DNA of 64,000 bases, taken from assembly GCF_015644665.1 (NCBI RefSeq), contig NZ_JADOBQ010000003.1, forward strand, positions 434,001 through 498,000, in the 5' to 3' direction. The translations under genes and the position numbers were made by a program. Origin of the DNA: Roseobacter sp. MH60115. Lineage in GTDB: Bacteria; Pseudomonadota; Alphaproteobacteria; Rhodobacterales; Rhodobacteraceae. The notes below the pieces were generated by a model, which was not told the origin of the DNA, searched no databases, and saw nothing but the letters and a program-made list of their open reading frames with translations. The first letter of the stretch is position 1; every line of letters starts with the position of its first letter. Positions 17,494 through 29,154 of the stretch are shown here, piece after piece.

Positions 17494-17556
17494 CTTCAGC
17501 CAATCCTTAACCTTTATCTGCGAGAACAAAGAGAGATCAGGTTCAGGCAGGTGAAG

Positions 17557-18624
17557 ATGACAGATATGGTTCCAATGGCTCCGTTTCCGGCTTTGCCGGA
17601 GACGGAAAACAAGGCTCCGGTCTCCTTGAGCCGTAAGGCAAAGGCGGCGATTGTGGTGCGGCTGCTGTTGAACGAAGGGGCAGATATCCCGCTTGAAGAT
17701 CTGCCCGAGGAGCTTCAGGCGCAACTGACCAAGCAGATGGGATCCATGCGGCTGGTCGACCGTGGCACGCTGGGCAGCGTGGCGTCCGAATTTGCCGATG
17801 AACTCGAAAGCATAGGTCTCTCTTTCCCTGGTGGGATCGCAGGCGCGCTGGATTCGCTCGACGGGCGGATTTCCAAACATACCGCAGCGCGCCTGCGCAA
17901 AGAGGCAGGTGTGCGCCAATATGGCGACCCATGGGCACGGTTGCGGGACATGGGCGCGGAAAAGCTCCTGCCGGTGCTGGAGAATGAAAGCACCGAGGTT
18001 GCGGCCGTGCTGCTGTCGAAAATCGACGTATCGCGGGCTGCCGAGTTGCTGAGCAAGCTGCCCGGACCGCAGGCCCGGCGTATCACCTATGCAGTGTCCC
18101 AGACCAGTGCCGTAACGCCTGACGCGGTGGACCGTATCGGCCTGTCGCTGGCGGCACAGCTGGATGCGGAACCGATGAAAGCCTTCGACGACGGACCGGT
18201 GGAACGGGTCGGCGCGATCCTGAATTCCACCCCATCCGTGACGCGCGACGACGTGCTGGAAGGTCTGGACGAGACTGACGCCGGATTTGCGGATCTGGTG
18301 CGCAAGGCGATCTTTACCTTCGCCAACATTCCGAAACGGATTGCAGCCCGCGACATCCCCCGGGTCATTCGCGAGCTGGATCAGGAGGTGCTGGTCACCG
18401 CGCTGGCCGGATCAGAAGCTGCCGGCATGCAAGACAGCGCCGATTTCATTCTGGAGAATATGTCGGGGCGCATGGCCGATCAGCTGCGCGAGGAAGTCTC
18501 TGAGCGCGAGAAGGTCAAGCCCGCCGAGTGCGAAGAGGCAATGGCAACGATCGTGACGCAGATTCGCGACATGGAGGCCTCTGGCGACCTGTTGCTGGTG
18601 GTGCAGGACAGCGACGACGACTGA
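17557..18624 (+). CDS. FliG-like flagellar motor switch protein
   Basis: A 355-residue protein with the three-part FliG layout: an N-terminal LSRKAKAAIVVRLLLNEGADIP region, a middle domain (about 120-230, LLPVLENESTEVAAVLLSKID in place of the usual EHPQ motif) and a C-terminal torque domain with FTFANIPKRIAARDIPRVIRELD. FliG forms the rotor ring that interacts with MotA. No other flagellar genes are near, and the EHPQ motif, which binds FliM, is degenerate. It may be a divergent second FliG or the only one, located outside the main cluster. ATG 17557 is preferred over GTG 17551. Confidence 0.8.
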   Translation: MTDMVPMAPFPALPETENKAPVSLSRKAKAAIVVRLLLNEGADIPLEDLPEELQAQLTKQMGSMRLVDRGTLGSVASEFADELESIGLSFPGGIAGALDSLDGRISKHTAARLRKEAGVRQYGDPWARLRDMGAEKLLPVLENESTEVAAVLLSKIDVSRAAELLSKLPGPQARRITYAVSQTSAVTPDAVDRIGLSLAAQLDAEPMKAFDDGPVERVGAILNSTPSVTRDDVLEGLDETDAGFADLVRKAIFTFANIPKRIAARDIPRVIRELDQEVLVTALAGSEAAGMQDSADFILENMSGRMADQLREEVSEREKVKPAECEEAMATIVTQIRDMEASGDLLLVVQDSDDD

Positions 18625-18925
18625 CGGTGGGCACTCGGAACCGGTTGTCTGATTTAATCAGGGAACTGCAGCTTCGAGACGTTTGCCTGTGCACCGGTTG
18701 TTCTGCGCCGTCCGTTTGCCTGCGCCGAAAGATGCGCCGAACGGTTTGCCATGGATGTGTCACATGCTCGCTGTGGCCAAGCCGACGCGCAAAAGCGATT
18801 TCCAGGCGCGGGTGAAAACGCGCGAGGTATTGAGCAGTCATGCTGGATCGGCGACTGGCCTGACCTTTTGACAAAGATTGGCGACACCGTCGGAGGACAT
18901 CATCCGACGGTGCAACGCCACCTCA
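18625..18925. other. Gene-free stretch with one hairpin
   Basis: This is 301 bases between convergent genes with no convincing coding frame. At 18885-18912 a 10-bp stem (CACCGTCGGA / TCCGACGGTG, 8-base loop) sits just after the stop of the leftward DUF1223 gene. It could serve as its terminator, although no T run follows directly. Confidence 0.5.
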
Positions 18926-19621
18926 TCACTTCAACTGCGCGGCGGCTCGAATGGGTCCCATCCTGGCCGCCTGGATCAGAACCACCACCGGCGCATCGCC
19001 GGGTGCGGCAGCAGAGAGGGAGAGCGGCGCGCGACCGTCCCATTCTCCAAGCACTTTCCAGTCCTCGGTCACATTGGCATACTTAATCGTCCGGCCCGCA
19101 TTTTCGCCGCGCGTGATCCGCGCCTTGCGCTGAGGCCTGTAGCGCAGCATCTGTACCACCATTGCCTCGCTGTTGCCCTGCAGGCGAGAGGCCTCGATCT
19201 GCACCTCATCACCGTGGCGCGTCAGCGACAGCGTGACCGGTTGCGACTGTTCCTTGTGCATCGCAATCGCTTCCGAAATCTGCATCGGTTTGGCGCCGAC
19301 GATATCCGTCAGACCGTTCACGATCATTTCGGGCGTGTAGATCGACCGCCGCCCGGCAACCGTTGCATAGGCCCGCTGGCGCTCAGCATTGCGCGGATCG
19401 GCAAACTCATCTTTCCAGCCGATATAGTCCCAATAGTCCACGTGCAGCGCCAGTGCGATCACGTCATCGCGCTTGGCCAGCGCGTGCATCAACTCATCCG
19501 CTGGCGGGCAGGACGAACATCCCTGCGACGTGAACAGCTCCACGACAACCGGCGAGTTTTGCGCAACACCGGGCGTGGCCAGCAACCAAAGCGCGGCAAA
19601 GGCCTGCAACATTCGTTTCAT
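18926..19621 (-). CDS. DUF1223 exported thioredoxin-like protein
   Basis: A 231-residue precursor with a signal peptide (MKRMLQAFAALWLLATPGVA/Q). Near the N-terminus of the mature protein is VVELFTSQGCSSCPPAD, a thioredoxin-like CSSC active-site motif, followed by the family block HVDYWDYIGWKDEF. DUF1223 proteins are periplasmic with a presumed redox role; no specific function is established. It stands alone, divergent from acnA. Confidence 0.88.
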   Translation of the reverse strand: MKRMLQAFAALWLLATPGVAQNSPVVVELFTSQGCSSCPPADELMHALAKRDDVIALALHVDYWDYIGWKDEFADPRNAERQRAYATVAGRRSIYTPEMIVNGLTDIVGAKPMQISEAIAMHKEQSQPVTLSLTRHGDEVQIEASRLQGNSEAMVVQMLRYRPQRKARITRGENAGRTIKYANVTEDWKVLGEWDGRAPLSLSAAAPGDAPVVVLIQAARMGPIRAAAQLK

Positions 19622-19850
19622 GTGATTCCTCTTGCGGCCGTCAGAGCCGTTTCATGCACCGTAGAATCTCCCGACTGTAATGACCAATCAAGGTTTCTTG
19701 AGAGATTGCGAGGCAAATCCACTTGAAACGGTACACAATGGTATACAATTTTCAACCAACCGGGTGGATTTGAGTTGAACTGCCTTGCTCCATAGGGCAT
19801 TGAACGCGCAACCCAAGACATGATCCAGCCCAAGCCAGAGGACACCCCTT

Positions 19851-22619
<2,769 letters not shown>

Positions 22620-22642
22620 TTACGGCCATCCCAGAACGTCAG

Positions 22643-22673
22643 AAAGGCTCCGGATATGCTCCGGGGCCTTTTT
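22643..22673 (+). terminator. Terminator of acnA
   Basis: AAAGGCTCCGG and CCGGGGCCTTT form a stem with one mismatch around ATATGCT, followed by further T residues, 24 bases past the acnA stop. Confidence 0.85.
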
Positions 22674-22705
22674 CATGTGCACCTTTTCTCAGGAAGAGAC
22701 GCTCC

Positions 22706-22990
22706 CTAGTCACCGTCAGGTTCGGCGGCATCCTGTCTGCGTTCTTCGATAAAATGGCGGCCTTCTTCACGCGCGGCTTCAAGCGCGGCTGCCCCGATCA
22801 ATGCTCTGGGCAGTGGACCGCCCTGACCCTGGAGCCCGTACTGTGGATCGGCGGGATTTATGACCCTGCTTGAGGAGGCGGTCGAACGGCTGCCGTCAAA
22901 GCGTGGCGGTTCCGGCACCGTCTGGGCCTGAACGACGCTGGCCAGCAAGGCCGCGCAAAAACCGCAAAAGAAGTATCTCACAGACATCAT
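22706..22990 (-). CDS. Hypothetical exported protein
   Basis: A 94-residue protein starting at ATG 22990 (GGAAAG upstream) with a signal peptide (MMSVRYFFCGFCAALLASVVQA/Q). The mature part is Pro- and Arg-rich and predicted disordered, with an acidic tail (EERRQDAAEPDGD). No recognised domain. It is convergent with acnA. Confidence 0.55.
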   Translation of the reverse strand: MMSVRYFFCGFCAALLASVVQAQTVPEPPRFDGSRSTASSSRVINPADPQYGLQGQGGPLPRALIGAAALEAAREEGRHFIEERRQDAAEPDGD

Positions 22991-23312
22991 GGGATAAGCT
23001 TTCCAACAGAAACCAAAACATAGCATGCTTCACTGCAATAGCGGTGACGGACTTAAATCATGATTAAGAACGGGTGATCTGACCGGATATGCAGACGCGA
23101 AAAGACGCCATCCACAGCGCTCGAAATCACTTTCCAATGGTTGAGAACTGCCACAAGCAAAGCGCCAAAGGCACACTTGCGATGCCCCCAACCGTTTCCA
23201 TAACAAAGAAAATCCGGCGCAGAGCCTCTGGACCGCGGCGATTCAGTGGGGTAGCGATCACAGGCAGGCAACCGCTGACAGCATTGGACCTTCTCTCATC
23301 ACCGGCATCGCA

Positions 23313-24191
23313 ATGGATACCAGGGCCAATCTGATCGGCAGTATGTGGATGATCGCCTCCATGGCAGCTTTCACGGTCGAGGATAGCTTCATAAAAGCGG
23401 CCTCTGCCACGCTGCCGGTGGGGCAGATCCTGATCATCTTTGGCCTCGGCGGCGCCTTTGTCTTTGCCGGTCTGGCCCTGCTGCAAAAGGAACCGCTGGC
23501 CCCGCCAGAGGTGGTATCGCGCCCGATGCGCATCCGTGTGCTTTTTGAAATTGTCGGGCGTCTTTTCTTCATACTTGCCATTTCGCTTACACCGCTGTCT
23601 TCGGCCACGGTGATCCTGCAGGCGACACCGCTTGTCGTGGTTGCCGGGGCGGCCGTGGTCCTTGGCGAAAAGGTTGGCTGGCGCAGATGGGCGGCCATTC
23701 TCATTGGGCTGGTTGGGGTCGTGATCATCGTGCAGCCGGGCACGGAAAGCTTCTCCACGCTGTCGGTTCTGGCCATCATCGGCATGGTCGGATTTGCCGG
23801 GCGCGATCTGGCCAGCCGGGCCGCGCCGGCATCGCTCGGCACCTCGGTCCTGGGGCTCTACGGGTTTTTGTCTGTCGTGGTTGCCGGTGTGATCTTTGCG
23901 ATCTGGCAGGGGGCGCCGTTCGTTGTGCCAACCGCAGGTGCATCGGTTTTCCTGGTAGGCGCAATCCTGGCCGGTGTCGTCGCGTATTCCTGCCTGATGA
24001 AGGCGATGCGCACCGGTGAAGTCTCTGCCGTAACGCCCTTCCGATACGTACGGCTGCTGTTCGGCATAGGCTTTGGCGTGATCTTCTTTGGCGAGCAGTT
24101 GAGCGCGTCGATGCTGCTTGGGTCGGCTGTGATTGTTCTGTCGGGCCTGTTTATCCTATGGCGCGGCAAACGGGCTGGCGCGCCGTCCTGA
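23313..24191 (+). CDS. DMT-superfamily (EamA) transporter
   Basis: A 292-residue membrane protein with about ten hydrophobic helices arranged as two EamA repeats (about 10-140 and 150-285), the second closing with FGEQLSASMLLGSAVIVLSGLFI. Family members export amino acids, metabolites or drugs; the substrate is not predictable. No adjacent regulator. The 286 bases before it hold no recognisable gene. Confidence 0.9.
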   Translation: MDTRANLIGSMWMIASMAAFTVEDSFIKAASATLPVGQILIIFGLGGAFVFAGLALLQKEPLAPPEVVSRPMRIRVLFEIVGRLFFILAISLTPLSSATVILQATPLVVVAGAAVVLGEKVGWRRWAAILIGLVGVVIIVQPGTESFSTLSVLAIIGMVGFAGRDLASRAAPASLGTSVLGLYGFLSVVVAGVIFAIWQGAPFVVPTAGASVFLVGAILAGVVAYSCLMKAMRTGEVSAVTPFRYVRLLFGIGFGVIFFGEQLSASMLLGSAVIVLSGLFILWRGKRAGAPS

Positions 24192-24240
24192 CACCCGGAT
24201 TTGCACAGCACACCGACACCCCTTGCCCGCGCGGGTGCGC

Positions 24241-24783
24241 TTACTGCGCCGCGCGTGCCTTTTCCAGTTCCGGCAGGAACCGCTGTTCATAATCGCTACC
24301 GATCAGCGGACCGGCAAAGCGGAAAAGCACGGTGCCTTCGGCGTCGAGAATAAAGGTCTCCGGCGGGGCGGTTACGCCCCAGTCGATTGCAGTGCGGCCC
24401 TGCGGGTCGAAGGCGACCGCCTCAAAGGGATTGCCGTCATCATCGAGATAGCGCGTCGCAGTGGCTTCCTGATCCTTGAAGTTCACACCGATGATCGGCA
24501 TGCCCTCTGCGGCCATGCGCAGGAGGTTTGGATGCTCCGCCCGACATGGCGGGCACCAGCTGGCCCAGAAATTCACCAGCGTCACCTCGCCCGTGGCCAT
24601 CGCCTCTGGCGTGACTGCCGGATAGTCGCCCAACGCATCCGTGGTGATCGCGGGCGCCGCCTGGCCGATCATCGTGGAGGGCAGATCATTCGGGTTGTCG
24701 CGGAACATGCCGATCCCCGCAAGCGCGACGAACCCGGCAAAGATCAGCGGCGGGGCGATCATCAGGGGCGAGACTTTAGGCAT
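24241..24783 (-). CDS. ccmG: Cytochrome c maturation thiol oxidoreductase CcmG/DsbE
   Basis: A 180-residue membrane-anchored thioredoxin. One N-terminal helix (about 6-26) anchors it with the domain in the periplasm; the active site is WASWCPPCRAEH and the cis-Pro loop is VTAPPETFI. It keeps apocytochrome c cysteines reduced for heme attachment. It overlaps ccmD by 8 bases and is the last gene of the leftward sec-ccm operon. Confidence 0.95.
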   Translation of the reverse strand: MPKVSPLMIAPPLIFAGFVALAGIGMFRDNPNDLPSTMIGQAAPAITTDALGDYPAVTPEAMATGEVTLVNFWASWCPPCRAEHPNLLRMAAEGMPIIGVNFKDQEATATRYLDDDGNPFEAVAFDPQGRTAIDWGVTAPPETFILDAEGTVLFRFAGPLIGSDYEQRFLPELEKARAAQ

Positions 24784-24931
24784 TTGGCTTGCTCCTCTTC
24801 TCCACGTCCTGCAGCGCGCGGCGGGCGCGGCGGCCCTGACGCAGGCTCAGTACGACCAGCAGGACCAGCAGCAGAATGGACACCCCGTAAGCGGACAGCA
24901 CCGCATCGGCGTATTTGCCAAGATCAGGCAT
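24776..24931 (-). CDS. ccmD: Heme exporter protein CcmD
   Basis: A 51-residue single-span membrane protein (MPDLGKYADAVLSAYG, then a hydrophobic helix and a basic tail QGRRARRAL). The size, topology and place between ccmC and ccmG identify it. CcmD holds CcmE-heme in the CcmABC complex for release. Its ATG 24931 overlaps the ccmC stop by one base. Confidence 0.92.
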   Translation of the reverse strand: MPDLGKYADAVLSAYGVSILLLVLLVVLSLRQGRRARRALQDVEKRSKPNA

Positions 24932-25698
24932 CACAGACGGGCCTCGCGGGCCTGTAGGGCGCGGGTGCGGCGCAGACGGATTTCCGTGCCCGTGCGGTAG
25001 AGCACCAGCGCCAGAAAGAGCAGCACGAAACCTGCGATACAGACCAGCAGCGGAATGTAGAAGACATCCGCCACGTTCTCTTCCTTGTCGAGGCTCAGGG
25101 ACGCGCCCTGGTGCAGCCCCTGGTTCCAGAAGTTCACCGCATAGCGCGACAACACCGCGAAGACCGACCCCACAAGGCACAGTACGGAGGTGAGGTCAGC
25201 AGCCGTGTCCGGGTCCTCGATGGCTTCCCAAAGCGCGATGTAGCCCAGATAGAACAGGAACAGGATCAGAAAGGAGGTCAGGCGCGGATCCCACGCCCAC
25301 CACGTGCCCCACATCGGCTGGCCCCAGATCGCGCCCGTACAAAGCGCAATCAGCGTCATCACAACACCAACCGGTGCCGCGGCCTTGGCGGCCAAAGCGC
25401 TGACATGGTGGCGCCGGATCAGCCAGATCAGCGAGGCCACCAGCATCATCACCCAGGCATTGATCGCCATCATTGCCGATGGCACGTGCAGGTAGATGAT
25501 CTTGACGGTGGAGCCCTGCCGAAAATCATCCGGCGTGAAGAAAAACCCCCAGATCAGGCCAACGATCAGCGAAAGCGCCGCCAGACCCCAAAGCGCGGGC
25601 AGCACCCGTTCGCTGAGGCCCAGGAACTTCACCGGGTTTGCATAGCTCCAAAAGCCGGAGGGGCGTTTGGGTGTGGCTGTGTCTTCGGTCATGGACAT
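24931..25698 (-). CDS. ccmC: Heme ABC transporter permease CcmC
   Basis: A 255-residue membrane protein with six helices. The periplasmic tryptophan-rich motif is seen in WGTWWAWDPRLTS (about 128-140), together with the flanking histidines of the heme site (LHVPSAMM and WNQGLHQG). CcmC loads heme onto CcmE. Alternative start ATG 25692. Confidence 0.96.
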   Translation of the reverse strand: MSMTEDTATPKRPSGFWSYANPVKFLGLSERVLPALWGLAALSLIVGLIWGFFFTPDDFRQGSTVKIIYLHVPSAMMAINAWVMMLVASLIWLIRRHHVSALAAKAAAPVGVVMTLIALCTGAIWGQPMWGTWWAWDPRLTSFLILFLFYLGYIALWEAIEDPDTAADLTSVLCLVGSVFAVLSRYAVNFWNQGLHQGASLSLDKEENVADVFYIPLLVCIAGFVLLFLALVLYRTGTEIRLRRTRALQAREARL

Positions 25699-25750
25699 GG
25701 CACTGATCTAAGCCTTTCGGCCATTTGGCTCAATGGGCAAATGGTCCTGC

Positions 25751-26407
25751 TCACCGCAAGTTCACCCGCAGCGCGGCGGCAGAGGCGAAGGGCATGATGG
25801 CCACAACGCCTGCCGTGATCCCCGCCAACATCAAGAGCGGCGTGAGCGGGTCCATCCCCGTCGCGCCGCGCCGCGCAGCCTCTGCGCCAAAGATCAGCGT
25901 CGGCACGTAGAGCGGCAGCACCAAGAGCGACATCAAGAGCCCGCCCCGTTTCACCCCCACCGTCAGCGCGGCCCCGAAGGTCCCGATGACCGAGAGCGCC
26001 GGGGTCCCGAGCAGCAGCGACAGGACCAGCCAGCCATACCCCGCCGTAGGGAGATTCAGCAGGATGCCCAGCACCGGCGCGGCCAGCACCAGCGGCAACC
26101 CGGTGGTGATCCAATGGGCCAGCGCCTTGATGCTGAGTGCTGCCTCCAGCGGCAGCGGCGAGGTGGCGAGCAAGTCGAGTGTGCCGTCTTCCCAGTCGAG
26201 CGCCAGCAGCCGGTCCAACGACAAGAGGCAAGCCAGCAAGGCACCAAGCCAGAGAATGCCCGGCGCGATGCGGGATAAAAGCTCCGACTGCGGGCCCACG
26301 CCAAAGGGCACCAGCACCGTCACGATCAGGAAAAACGCAAGCCCCAGGCCAAAGCCGCCCCCGGCCCGCACCGCCAGTTTCAAATCGCGACGCAGCAGCG
26401 CTGTCAT
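25751..26407 (-). CDS. ccmB: Heme exporter protein CcmB
   Basis: A 218-residue membrane protein with six hydrophobic helices; the [20 protein letters not shown] segment is typical of CcmB. It is the permease partner of CcmA in the ATPase that frees holo-CcmE. It overlaps the ccmA stop by 4 bases. Confidence 0.95.
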   Translation of the reverse strand: MTALLRRDLKLAVRAGGGFGLGLAFFLIVTVLVPFGVGPQSELLSRIAPGILWLGALLACLLSLDRLLALDWEDGTLDLLATSPLPLEAALSIKALAHWITTGLPLVLAAPVLGILLNLPTAGYGWLVLSLLLGTPALSVIGTFGAALTVGVKRGGLLMSLLVLPLYVPTLIFGAEAARRGATGMDPLTPLLMLAGITAGVVAIMPFASAAALRVNLR

Positions 26408-27021
26408 AGGAACGCCTCGTCGCTGGCGCCCGCGCGTGTGTCCTGAGTCGCGCGAAAGGGCGTGACATCCAACACCTCAGATTCCAGCCCAAGGTCGATG
26501 TGGGTGGCGATCAGCGCTGCGCCACCAGCCCTCAGATGGGCGCGCACGGCGGCGGCAAATTGCGCCACGGCGTCCACGTCCAGCGAGACGGTCGGCTCGT
26601 CCAGCATCCAGATCGACCGCCCCGTGACCAGCAGGCGCGCCAGCCCCAACCTGCGTTTCTGCCCCGCCGACAGTGTGCCCGCCAGCCGGTCGATCAGCGG
26701 TGTCAGAGCGAAGGCGTCGAGGGCGGGTGCAATATCAGTCTGCCCAAACACATCGGCCCAAAAAGTCAGATTTTCCCGCACGGAAAGCATGGCCTTGAGC
26801 CCATCGGAATGCGCGGCATAGGCGATCTGCTCCTCTGCCCCATCGATCTGCCCGGCAAGCGGCGGTTGCAGCCCGGCCAGCGTGCGCAGCAAGGTGGTCT
26901 TGCCCGATCCGTTTGGTCCGCGCAGGATCAGCGCCTGCCCCGGCGCGAGTGTGAAGCTCAGCCCCTGCAGAACCGGCAGACCGCCGCGCGCCACGCAAAG
27001 ATCACGGATCGTCAATGTCAT
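26404..27021 (-). CDS. ccmA: Heme exporter ATP-binding protein CcmA
   Basis: A 205-residue ABC ATPase. Walker A is [10 protein letters not shown] (about 35-44), the signature is [15 protein letters not shown], and Walker B is [12 protein letters not shown]. The short length and order ccmA-B-C-D-G identify it. It drives cytochrome c maturation at the inner membrane. Confidence 0.95.
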   Translation of the reverse strand: MTLTIRDLCVARGGLPVLQGLSFTLAPGQALILRGPNGSGKTTLLRTLAGLQPPLAGQIDGAEEQIAYAAHSDGLKAMLSVRENLTFWADVFGQTDIAPALDAFALTPLIDRLAGTLSAGQKRRLGLARLLVTGRSIWMLDEPTVSLDVDAVAQFAAAVRAHLRAGGAALIATHIDLGLESEVLDVTPFRATQDTRAGASDEAFL

Positions 27022-27076
27022 GAGACAGCGTTAACCGATTGCCCGCGCAACCAAAAGCCCGATCAGGCGGTTATGA

Positions 27077-27430
27077 TCAGACGGGGATCAGCGCCAGCGC
27101 GATGCGGCGGCCTTCGCTGAGCAACACGTTGTAGGTCCGGCAGGCGGCGGGTGAGGCCATGACCTCGACGCCCATGCCGGCGTCTTCCAGCGTGGCGCGC
27201 AGGTCAGACGGCAAGTGCGCGGTATCCGCCCCGGTGCCGACAAAAAGCACGTCGATGTCGTCTTTCAACGCCAGCAGCGCATCGACATCCTCATATCCTT
27301 GCCATCCGGTGGTCCCCTTGGGCCCCGCGATCACCGGGCCCTGGAAGACCTCGCCGCCGATGCGGAAGAACCCTGCGCCGTATCCTTCGATCGGCTTGGC
27401 GTCGGTAAATGATATTTCGTTCAGGCGCAT
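27077..27430 (-). CDS. Mth938-domain protein (DUF498)
   Basis: A 117-residue cytoplasmic protein of the Mth938/NDUFAF3-like family (FRIGGEVFQGPVIAGP, LFVGTGADTAHLP, ACRTYNVLLSEGRRIALALIPV). The eukaryotic relative helps complex I assembly; bacterial members often lie beside secD/secF, as here. Exact bacterial role not established. Nine bases after the TSUP permease gene. Confidence 0.9.
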   Translation of the reverse strand: MRLNEISFTDAKPIEGYGAGFFRIGGEVFQGPVIAGPKGTTGWQGYEDVDALLALKDDIDVLFVGTGADTAHLPSDLRATLEDAGMGVEVMASPAACRTYNVLLSEGRRIALALIPV

Positions 27431-27439
27431 GCCGGTCTC

Positions 27440-28192
27440 CTAGCCCCAGATCGGTAGCCCCAGAATAGCCGATGTCGCGATGATGAGGTAGGCCACCCGG
27501 CGAAAAAGAACCTCTGCCGTCGGATCGAACAGCCGGGCGCCGATCACATTGGCGATGATATTCGGGATGCCCGCCAACAGACCCAGCAGAGCGATTTTCC
27601 ACACGAAAAGCTCCAGCACCGCGAAGGTGGTGATCAGGACCACATCGAACGCCAGCAGGTAGAGCAGGAAATTTGCGCGGATGACCGCAATGGGCAGGCG
27701 GCTGGACATGTAGAGCATGATCACCGGGGGCCCGGGCACCCCGGCAAAGCCGCCCATGAACCCGCCCAAGCCCCCGGTTGCGACTGTCATGGGGCGGGCC
27801 AGCACGCCTTTGTAGCGCCAGCCCGACATGACCAGGACCAGCAGGACCATGACGCAGATCGACACCACCCAGCCAAAGAACGTTGTGTCCATATACGACA
27901 AGCAGAAGACACCGACAGGAATGGTCAGGATCGCGCCGAGCATCAGCCGCCCCACATCACGCGGGGCACCGTCGCGCCAGGCTGCGGGCAGGTTCGGTAT
28001 CGGGCCGACCAGTTCCGCCATCATCATGAAAATCACCGCCTCGACCGGAGAAAGCACGGAGGCCGCGACGGGCATGATGATCATGCCGCTGCCGAAGCCC
28101 GCAAATCCCCGCACCAACCCGGCCGCGAGGACGCCCAATGTCAGCCAGATCAGTCCGCTTGTATCGACACCACCTGAGAGCGCCTCAAGCAT
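27440..28192 (-). CDS. Sulfite exporter TauE/SafE-family permease
   Basis: A 250-residue membrane protein with about seven or eight helices and the family repeats GFAGFGSGMIIMPV and GGLGGFMGGFAGVPGPPVIM. TSUP members move sulfite, sulfonates or other organic anions; substrate unknown. Its start overlaps the secF stop by 8 bases, so it is read with the sec genes. Confidence 0.9.
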   Translation of the reverse strand: MLEALSGGVDTSGLIWLTLGVLAAGLVRGFAGFGSGMIIMPVAASVLSPVEAVIFMMMAELVGPIPNLPAAWRDGAPRDVGRLMLGAILTIPVGVFCLSYMDTTFFGWVVSICVMVLLVLVMSGWRYKGVLARPMTVATGGLGGFMGGFAGVPGPPVIMLYMSSRLPIAVIRANFLLYLLAFDVVLITTFAVLELFVWKIALLGLLAGIPNIIANVIGARLFDPTAEVLFRRVAYLIIATSAILGLPIWG

Positions 28193-29153
28193 CTATGTTG
28201 GCGTATTGGTTGCCGGAATTGGCATCCGGCTTGGACCAGTCGCGTTTCACCCCCAGATAGAGCAGCGCGGCAGAGGCCACGAAGATCGAGGAATAGGTCC
28301 CCACGATCACGCCCCAGATCATCGCAAAGACAAAGCCGCGGATCACGTCACCGCCCAGCACAAACAGCGCGATCAGCGCCAACAGCGTGGTCACGGAGGT
28401 CATGAATGTCCGGCTGAGGGTCTCGTTAATGGAGATGTTCAGCACCTCGCTCAGCGGGCGTTTCTTGTATTTGCGCAGGTTTTCCCGCACCCGGTCAAAG
28501 ACCACCACGGTATCGTTCAGCGAATAGCCGACGATGGTCAGCAAGGCCGCGATGATCGCGAGGTCAAAGCGGATCTGCAGTTCGGAAAAGACGCCAATGG
28601 TCAGGATCACGTCATGCACCAGCGCCAGCACCGCGCCCAGGGCAAACTGCCATTCGAAACGCAGCCAGATGTAGATCAGCACCGCCCCGATGGCGAGCAC
28701 GACGGCAATCGCCGCTGTCTGGATCAATTCACCGGATACTTTTGGCCCGACGGATTCGACGGAAACGAATTTGATATCCGGCCGCACCGTTCTCAGCGCC
28801 TCCTGCACGGCGGCAATCACTTCGGTTGTCACCGCTTCCTGCCCGTCCTGCGCCTGAATGCGGATCATCGCCACATTCTGATCGGGTCCGAAGGTCGGGT
28901 CGAACACTTCGGTGATCGACACGTCCCCCAGCTCCAGCACGGCAATGGCGTCGCGGTAGACGCCGATCTCGACCGGCAGCGGGCTTTCGGTACGGATCGT
29001 CGTGCCGCCCCGGAAATCGATGCCGAAATTCAGCCCCTGGATCATGAAGGAAGCAAAGGCCACCACCATCATTAGACCGGAGATGCCCAGCCAGAGCTTC
29101 CAGCGTTTGAAGAAATCGAAATTCGTATTCTGTTTGACCAGTTTCAGGCGCAT
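28185..29153 (-). CDS. secF: Protein translocase subunit SecF
   Basis: A 322-residue inner-membrane protein. It has a first helix at about 20-40, the FRGG motif in GIDFRGGTTI, a periplasmic domain, and five more helices with DVILTIGVF and GYSLNDTVVVFDRVREN. With SecD it uses the proton gradient to pull proteins out of SecYEG. One base separates it from secD. Confidence 0.97.
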   Translation of the reverse strand: MRLKLVKQNTNFDFFKRWKLWLGISGLMMVVAFASFMIQGLNFGIDFRGGTTIRTESPLPVEIGVYRDAIAVLELGDVSITEVFDPTFGPDQNVAMIRIQAQDGQEAVTTEVIAAVQEALRTVRPDIKFVSVESVGPKVSGELIQTAAIAVVLAIGAVLIYIWLRFEWQFALGAVLALVHDVILTIGVFSELQIRFDLAIIAALLTIVGYSLNDTVVVFDRVRENLRKYKKRPLSEVLNISINETLSRTFMTSVTTLLALIALFVLGGDVIRGFVFAMIWGVIVGTYSSIFVASAALLYLGVKRDWSKPDANSGNQYANIDA

Positions 29154-29154
29154 A

